DNA from: SAR202 cluster bacterium
Lineage (GTDB): Bacteria; Chloroflexota; Dehalococcoidia; SAR202; CAJWER01
Length of the DNA stretch: 10,778 bases
Direction: 5' to 3'
Assembly (NCBI GenBank): GCA_030740335.1
Contig: JASLXL010000026.1
Span: forward strand, 1 to 10,778
Position 1 is the first letter of the stretch, and every line of letters begins with the position of its first letter. The translations under genes and the position numbers were made by a program. Under the pieces are notes generated by a model, which saw only the letters and a program-made list of their open reading frames with translations, made no database searches and was not told the origin of the DNA. This document shows positions 6,178-10,778 of the stretch, one piece after another.

Positions 6178-7128
6178 ATGGCGATCTTCGAAGACCTCCG
6201 GATTTTCAGCGGCAACGCCCATCCAGAACTGGCCCAGCAAATCTGCTCATACCTGGGAATAACTCCAGGCCGCTCCGAGGCATTCAAATTCAGCAACGAC
6301 GAGACCTTCGTCAAGATACTTGAAAACGTCCGCGAGAAGGACGTGTTCCTAATCCAGCCAATCGCGATACCGGTCAACGACAATCTGATCGAATTACTAA
6401 TCATGATCGATGCCATGAGACGCGCCTCGGCTGGACGCATCACGACGGTGATTCCCTACTACGCCTACGGGCGGACGGACAAAAAGGACCAGCCGCGGGT
6501 CGCGATCACTGCCCGGCTTATCGCCGACTTCATCTCGATGGCTGGCGCCGACCGCGTACTAACGATGAACCTACATGCCGGGCAGATCCAGGGGTTCTTC
6601 AACATCCCGCTCGATGAGTTGTCAGCCATGCCTCTGTTGGCCAATAACTTCAAAGAGCGTAACCTGGACAACCTGATAGTCGTCGCACCTGATGTGGGCG
6701 CTGCACGGCGGGCCCGAAACCTAGCCGGCCTGCTGGGCACGCCGATAGCCATCATCGAAAAGCAGAGACTTGGGAATGATGAGCGTGCAGAAGCGGTAAG
6801 CCTGATCGGATCGGTAGAGGGAAGCAATGCCCTCCTCGTCGATGACGAGATCCTTTCAGGAGGGACCATGGTCTCTGCTGCGAGGCTCCTAAAGAAAAAG
6901 GGTGCACTGGACGTGTACTGCTGCGCCGTCCATCCTCTCCTGTCTGGAACTGCACCTGAACTGCTGCGTGGCAGTGAACTCAAGGAGGTCGTCGTCACCG
7001 ACACTCTGCCGATACCGCAGGAAAAGCAGTTCGGAGATCTCAAGGTATTGTCCGTAGCGTCCCTTTTAGGGGAGGCCATCCACAGGATACACAGCGGCCT
7101 ATCCGTGGGAGCGATGTTCGAACACTAG
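6178..7128 (+). CDS. prs: ribose-phosphate pyrophosphokinase (PRPP synthase)
   Basis: Makes 5-phosphoribosyl-1-diphosphate from ribose-5-phosphate and ATP for purine, pyrimidine, NAD, histidine and tryptophan synthesis; cytosolic. It has 316 residues, the normal length. Family features in order: FSNDE (38-42; usually FSDGE), ENVREKDVFLIQ (49-60), PVNDNLIELLIMIDAM (65-80), flexible loop YYAYGRTDKKDQPR (94-107), NLHAGQIQGFF (131-141) with metal-binding H133, PDVGAARRAR (171-180), catalytic lysine K194 in IIEKQR, and the PRPP loop VDDEILSGGT (221-230). The loop lacks the second aspartate of the usual DDMIDTAGT (L226 instead), and the usual DLHA is NLHA. The enzyme is thus a divergent member. AGGGAG (6162-6167) is about 10 nt before the ATG. 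secA begins 92 nt after the stop with no terminator between, so they are probably co-transcribed. Confidence 0.9.
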   Translation: MAIFEDLRIFSGNAHPELAQQICSYLGITPGRSEAFKFSNDETFVKILENVREKDVFLIQPIAIPVNDNLIELLIMIDAMRRASAGRITTVIPYYAYGRTDKKDQPRVAITARLIADFISMAGADRVLTMNLHAGQIQGFFNIPLDELSAMPLLANNFKERNLDNLIVVAPDVGAARRARNLAGLLGTPIAIIEKQRLGNDERAEAVSLIGSVEGSNALLVDDEILSGGTMVSAARLLKKKGALDVYCCAVHPLLSGTAPELLRGSELKEVVVTDTLPIPQEKQFGDLKVLSVASLLGEAIHRIHSGLSVGAMFEH

Positions 7129-7220
7129 AAATCATGGACGAGACAAGGGCCGACTACGAGCGCTCGACGAGGGTATCTCGACCGACACTGATATACGGTT
7201 GCGGAAGGGTGTGACCTGAC

Positions 7221-9851
7221 ATGCTAAAGAGTATCGCCAAACTAATAGGCGGAACCTCTGAGAAAGCGATCAAAAAGCTCAGGCCCCTCGCTGACGAGAT
7301 CAACGAGATTGAGCCGAGTCTCGAAAACTTGTCTGAAGAGGACTTGAGAGGTCTGACCAACGAGTTCAGGTCTCGCCTCTCAGGCCGAGAGACCCTGGAC
7401 GATCTACTTCCCGAGGCCTTCGCGCTGGTACGTGAGGCGGCCAAACGGACCCTGGGAATGCGCCACTTCGACGTGCAGATCATCGGCGGAATAGTACTCC
7501 ATCAGGGCAAGATCGCCGAGATGCGGACTGGCGAGGGCAAGACTCTCGTCGCCACACTACCCGCCTACCTGAACGGCATTGCTGGCAACGGCGTTCACGT
7601 CGTGACCGTGAACGACTACCTGGCCCGTCGCGACGCCCAGTGGATGGGTGCGGTATACCACATGCTCGGCCTCACAACCGGCGTCTTGCAGGCCGACTCC
7701 TCTCACCTGTACGATCCGGACGCCGATGGCAAGCCCGGCTCAGAGAAGCTCCGCGACGTGAGCCGCAGAGAAGCCTACGCGGCTGATATCACCTACGGAA
7801 CCAACAACGACTTCGGCTTCGACTACCTGCGCGACAACATGGTCATCGACCTTTCTCAGCGCGTTCAACGGGATCGTGTTTTCGCTATTGTGGACGAGGT
7901 CGACAACATCCTGATTGACGAGGCCAGGACTCCACTGATCATCAGTGGCCCTGCAGAGGAGTCCACAAAGGAGTACAGCCGCTTTGCCAGAATGGTCCCG
8001 TCCCTCAATCCTGAAGAGGACTACGCCATAGACGAAAAGCACCGCGCTGTCACGCTCACGCCAGAGGGCATGAGCAAACTGGAAGTGCTTCTCAACGTCG
8101 AGAATCTGTACGATCCAGCGAACGTACGACAGGTGCACTTCGTGGAAAATGCCCTGAAGGCACGGGCCCTCTTCGAACGCGACAAAGAGTACATCGTGAA
8201 AGACAGAGAGGTGATCATTGTCGATGAGTTCACCGGCCGTCAGATGCCGGGCCGGCGCTTTTCCGATGGCCTGCACCAGGCCCTCGAGGCAAAGGAATCG
8301 CTCACCATTCAGAGAGAGAGCATCACCCACGCGACAATAACCCTCCAGAACTACTTCCGACTCTACACAAAGCTATCTGGAATGACAGGAACTGCGGCAA
8401 CGGAGGCCGAGGAATTCTGGAAGATATACAAGCTTGAGGTCGTAGATATCCCGACGAATGTGGCAATGGTCAGAGAAGATACTGTCGATCACATATTCAG
8501 CGATCAAAAGGCCAAGTACGAGGCGGTTATCAATGCCATCGTAGAGCGGCATGAACAGGGGCAGCCGATACTGGTCGGGACAACGGACATCTCCAGGTCT
8601 GAGGTGCTCAGCGAACGCCTGAAGAAGCATGGAATCCCTCACCAGGTCCTAAACGCCAAGCAGCACGAACGTGAGGCGGCTATCGTCGCGGAAGCTGGAA
8701 GGCCCGGGGCGGTGACTGTAGCAACGAACATGGCCGGTCGTGGTACGGACATCGTCTTGGGCGGCAACCCCGATGCCATCGACATTTCTCGTGAGCGCTG
8801 GGAAGAGGAGCACCGCAAGGTTGTCGAGTCCGGTGGTCTCCACATCATCGGAACCGAGCGCCACGAAGCGAGGCGTATCGATAACCAGCTTCGTGGCCGC
8901 GCAGGACGCCAGGGAGACGCAGGCAGCACTCGCTTCTATGTCGCCCTTGACGACAGTCTCATGCGACGATTCGGTGGCGACAAGATCCAGGCCGTCATGA
9001 ACTGGGCGGGAATGGACTCGAGCGAGCCTCTCGAAAACAAGATGATCAGCCGGTCCATTGAGGGCGCTCAGGTCAAAGTCGAGGCATTTCATTTCGACAC
9101 CCGCAAGCAGCTCGTAGAGTACGACGACGTAATCAATACCCACCGGACCGTCATCTACGGCGAACGCAACAAGGTGCTCAGCGGAGCAGATCTCAAGACA
9201 AATATCCATGATATGATCGAGTCCGAACTGCCTGATGTCATCTCACGACACCTAGACGGCATTCCGCCGGAGGACTGGGATGTCGCCGCGCTAATGGGAG
9301 AGCTCCTGTCCATCTTCCCGCTGCAAGGCGATCTGGCCGACCCCGAGGTTGTCGCGGAGATGGATCAGGAGGAGATCTTTGAATTGGTCATGGAGCAGGC
9401 GAGCGCTCTTTACGAAAAGCACGAAGTCAACCTTGGCCCCGATCTAATGAGGATGGCTGAGCGCGAGGTCATGCTTCGCACCATCGACGCCAACTGGGTT
9501 CCGCACCTGACGGCGATGGAGAATCTGAGACAAGGTATTGGGCTCCATGCCTATGGCCAGCGAGACCCGCTGGTCATGTACAAAAGAGAGGGCATGGAGA
9601 TGTTCGAGACCCTCAAGAACCGCATCCAGTACGACATCGTCCATACGATTTACCGCGTCGCGGCAGGCCCCGGCGCAACCAACGAGAGCGAGGGACGACC
9701 CAAGAAGCGATCCGAGGCCAAGAGCATCATGGCGAAAGCCCTGGGCAACCGTCCCCTTGCTCCCGAAGCTTCCGGTTCGGTCAAAGTGGGGAGAAACGAC
9801 ACGTGTCCCTGCGGCAGTGGCAAAAAGTACAAGCGATGCCACGGGGCTTAA
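7221..9851 (+). CDS. secA: preprotein translocase ATPase SecA
   Basis: The motor that drives unfolded preproteins through the SecYEG channel; it acts at the cytoplasmic face of the membrane. It has 876 residues, usual length. Domains seen: nucleotide-binding domain 1 with Walker A MRTGEGKT (101-108) and Walker B VDEVDNILIDEARTPLIISG (224-243); preprotein cross-linking region between about 245 and 385; nucleotide-binding domain 2 with TNMAGRGTDI (502-511) and RIDNQLRGRAGRQGD (552-566); helical scaffold and wing; and the two-helix finger with WVPHLTAMENLRQGI (759-773). A basic linker and a C-terminal SEC-C zinc tail follow, with C862, C864, C873 and H874, the site that binds SecB or phospholipid in other species. 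Small departures are N228 for the common serine in VDEVDSILIDEA and A561 in the usual RGRSGRQ. GGAAGGG (7203-7209) is 11 nt before the ATG. The frame is intact. Confidence 0.98.
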   Translation: MLKSIAKLIGGTSEKAIKKLRPLADEINEIEPSLENLSEEDLRGLTNEFRSRLSGRETLDDLLPEAFALVREAAKRTLGMRHFDVQIIGGIVLHQGKIAEMRTGEGKTLVATLPAYLNGIAGNGVHVVTVNDYLARRDAQWMGAVYHMLGLTTGVLQADSSHLYDPDADGKPGSEKLRDVSRREAYAADITYGTNNDFGFDYLRDNMVIDLSQRVQRDRVFAIVDEVDNILIDEARTPLIISGPAEESTKEYSRFARMVPSLNPEEDYAIDEKHRAVTLTPEGMSKLEVLLNVENLYDPANVRQVHFVENALKARALFERDKEYIVKDREVIIVDEFTGRQMPGRRFSDGLHQALEAKESLTIQRESITHATITLQNYFRLYTKLSGMTGTAATEAEEFWKIYKLEVVDIPTNVAMVREDTVDHIFSDQKAKYEAVINAIVERHEQGQPILVGTTDISRSEVLSERLKKHGIPHQVLNAKQHEREAAIVAEAGRPGAVTVATNMAGRGTDIVLGGNPDAIDISRERWEEEHRKVVESGGLHIIGTERHEARRIDNQLRGRAGRQGDAGSTRFYVALDDSLMRRFGGDKIQAVMNWAGMDSSEPLENKMISRSIEGAQVKVEAFHFDTRKQLVEYDDVINTHRTVIYGERNKVLSGADLKTNIHDMIESELPDVISRHLDGIPPEDWDVAALMGELLSIFPLQGDLADPEVVAEMDQEEIFELVMEQASALYEKHEVNLGPDLMRMAEREVMLRTIDANWVPHLTAMENLRQGIGLHAYGQRDPLVMYKREGMEMFETLKNRIQYDIVHTIYRVAAGPGATNESEGRPKKRSEAKSIMAKALGNRPLAPEASGSVKVGRNDTCPCGSGKKYKRCHGA

Positions 9852-9913
9852 TGAGCTGCTCTTGATTGCCTGCAAATGCTCCTCCAAACCTGTTTGCAGT
9901 GGATAAGCAACGT

Positions 9914-9930
9914 GCCCGGCCTCTCCGGGC
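9914..9930 (+). terminator. weak hairpin after secA
   Basis: GCCCGG (9914-9919) and CCGGGC (9925-9930) form a 6-bp GC-rich stem with a 5-nt loop 62 nt after the SecA stop. No T-run follows directly; the nearest is TTTT at about 9949. It may be a weak or rho-assisted terminator or an mRNA processing structure. A second small inverted repeat TGCAAA/TTTGCA lies just upstream. Confidence 0.35.
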
Positions 9931-9972
9931 GACACGGCCGAGATACTGTTTTAGATCGCGAGGCAGAGCTCC

Positions 9973-10182
9973 GTGAACAACCCGCCGGTCGCGGAAGTCT
10001 TTCATGGCATCGCCGGACTGCTCGAAATCAAGGGCGAGCAAAGATTCACGGTGGTCGCGATCGCTCGCCGCGCCTGGTGCGAGGCTCACCACATTGTCAA
10101 CACGCTGCCAACCAACGCCTTTATGGACTTACTAAGTGCTGAAAAGTCGCGACGGCGTGAGGCCGGGCAAGTCTATGCATAG
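9973..10182 (+). pseudogene. N-terminal remnant of family X DNA polymerase (PolX), 69 codons
   Basis: From a GTG at 9973 the ORF reads VNNPPVAEVFHGIAGLLEIK and continues with GEQRF. This resembles the first helices of bacterial PolX (DNA polymerase beta/PHP family), where A-xx-F/L-xx-IA-xx-LEIKG-(E/D)-NPFR starts the N-terminal helix-hairpin-helix domain. After about residue 50 (LPTN) similarity stops. No PGIG hairpin, polymerase or PHP part follows, and the ORF ends at 10180-10182 with a basic, unpatterned tail (EKSRRREAGQVYA). Full-length PolX is about 570 residues, so this is a truncated remnant or, less likely, a small stand-alone protein. GAGG (9960-9963) lies 9 nt before the start. Its stop overlaps the next start by 8 nt. 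The family call is from memory of PolX N-termini, not from a search. Confidence 0.5.
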
Positions 10183-10639
10183 CACAACTCAAAGCAGCCG
10201 CACCGCAAGGAATGAATCCGCAGGCCATGCGTTAGCGCAGCTGAAAGACGCACTAAAAAAGAATCGCGATTGGCCCACCGCATTCTTCGAGGCAATGGCA
10301 CTCTGGACCTTGCCAGTAGAGACGCACCATGGACGCACGTACCGCTACCTGATAGGGGGTGAGGCATTCGACTGGCTGGTACTCGCCGAACGTCTCTGCG
10401 AAGAGATCAGCGGCCATATACCGCAGCAAGAAATCGAGGATCTACTGTTTGCAGGTCGCCTGCCCGAGTCCTTTGATAGCGAACGGATTCAGGGCTTACT
10501 GGGGGTGGACAGGTACCGTGGATATCTTAATTTCTACTACGGGGTGACCGTGGAAGAAGCTCTGCAGCTGGCAAATGAACTGGAGGTGCTGAAGCGTAAC
10601 ACGAGAAACGTAATCCTGTTCGTTCCCGACGCCTCCTAG
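10175..10639 (+). CDS. conserved-looking protein of unknown function, probably interrupted by an in-frame TAG
   Basis: The ORF is open from a GTG at 10136, but the ATG at 10175 is the better start; GTGAGG (10157-10162) lies 12 nt upstream, a loose spacing. It has 154 codons to TAG at 10637-10639. The visible composition is that of a soluble, helical globular protein: LKDALKKNRDWPTAFFEAM (23-41), RTYRYLIGGEAFDWLVLAERLCEEI (54-78), DRYRGYLNFYYGVTVEEALQLANELEVL (112-139). No membrane segment, signal peptide or catalytic motif that I can name. The frame after the TAG remains open and coding-like to the window edge (next entry), so the 154-codon product may be a truncated form. The start overlaps the stop of the PolX remnant (8 nt). 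Confidence 0.7.
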   Translation: MHSTTQSSRTARNESAGHALAQLKDALKKNRDWPTAFFEAMALWTLPVETHHGRTYRYLIGGEAFDWLVLAERLCEEISGHIPQQEIEDLLFAGRLPESFDSERIQGLLGVDRYRGYLNFYYGVTVEEALQLANELEVLKRNTRNVILFVPDAS

Positions 10640-10778
10640 CAGGCGTACGCACGACTCTACCGCGACTCCAGCAATGCGCTCCTGGCAAGATTCCGGCTGG
10701 AGATTGGGAGCGCGGCGGAGGCCGACTCGATTAGCGTCGGAGAGTCCAGGGAGTTCACGTACTGGCTGTTCAAGTACC
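10640..10778 (+). pseudogene. in-frame continuation of the unknown gene beyond the TAG, cut by the window edge
   Basis: In the same frame as the preceding 154 codons, the sequence after the TAG stays open for 46 codons. It begins QAYARLYRDSSNALLARFRL and ends near ESREFTYWLFKY at the edge. Third positions are G or C in 38 of 46 codons, as in real genes here. There is no plausible ATG, GTG or ribosome site for a new gene start after the TAG. The simplest reading is that this is the C-terminal part of the same protein, separated by a nonsense mutation, a sequencing error (TAG differs from CAG by one base), or readthrough. Confidence 0.6.

Noticed and set aside
5995..6240. 81-codon minus-strand ORF across the amidohydrolase/prs divergent spacer
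   Set aside because: It runs antisense through the prs promoter and start, with no recognisable protein pattern.
7134..7214. 26-codon ORF between prs and secA
   Set aside because: No ribosome site before its ATG and no conserved-looking content; likely chance in the spacer.
8649..9209. 186-codon minus-strand ORF inside secA
   Set aside because: Antisense to the strongly conserved SecA NBD2/scaffold region; no independent support.

Overview
The window looks like a bacterial chromosome of moderately high GC with GC-rich third codon positions. Intergenic spaces are short, Shine-Dalgarno sequences are of the AGGTGA/GGAGGT kind, and several sigma70-like TTGACA/TATAAT promoters are visible. Catabolic genes (2-hydroxyacid dehydrogenase, HpcH/HpaI-type aldolase, amidohydrolase, Opp-type ABC ATPases) sit next to prs and secA. 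Together with the style of the SecA sequence, this suggests a Chloroflexota/Dehalococcoidia (SAR202-like) genome. That placement is an inference from sequence style, not a demonstrated assignment.

Left part (1-2256): the hydrophobic N-terminus of a minus-strand gene runs off the left edge. A divergent intergenic region with small repeats follows. Then come two plus-strand genes that are probably co-transcribed: a D-2-hydroxyacid dehydrogenase (GTG start at 377) and a divergent HpcH/HpaI aldolase-like protein. An aldolase producing a 2-oxo acid and a dehydrogenase interconverting 2-oxo and 2-hydroxy acids would fit as consecutive steps, but the aldolase-like protein lacks the family's usual substrate-binding arginine.

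Middle (2257-4741): a strong promoter (TTGACA-16-TATAGT) drives a leader that may encode a 43-residue peptide. It is followed by two overlapping ATPase genes of an oligopeptide/dipeptide-type ABC importer (OppD- and OppF-like). No permease or binding-protein gene is in the window. A perfect 13-bp-stem terminator lies between oppF and the convergent amidohydrolase gene and could serve both.

Next (4767-5912, minus): an amidohydrolase-superfamily protein of the Atu3266/EF0837-like type with several expected metal ligands replaced. A divergent region then carries an extended -10 promoter (TGCTATAAT) for prs (ribose-phosphate pyrophosphokinase with an unusual PRPP loop). secA follows 92 nt later, complete with a C-terminal zinc-binding tail.

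Right end (9852-10778): a 69-codon ORF resembles only the N-terminal part of family X DNA polymerase (PolX). It overlaps by 8 nt a conserved-looking gene of unknown function that is interrupted by an in-frame TAG. The same frame stays open with coding-like composition to the window edge. This tail looks like a region of gene decay, deletion, sequencing error or, less likely, recoding. It and the active-site-altered enzymes are the most interesting parts. I found no CRISPR array, transposon, phage gene, tRNA or rRNA.
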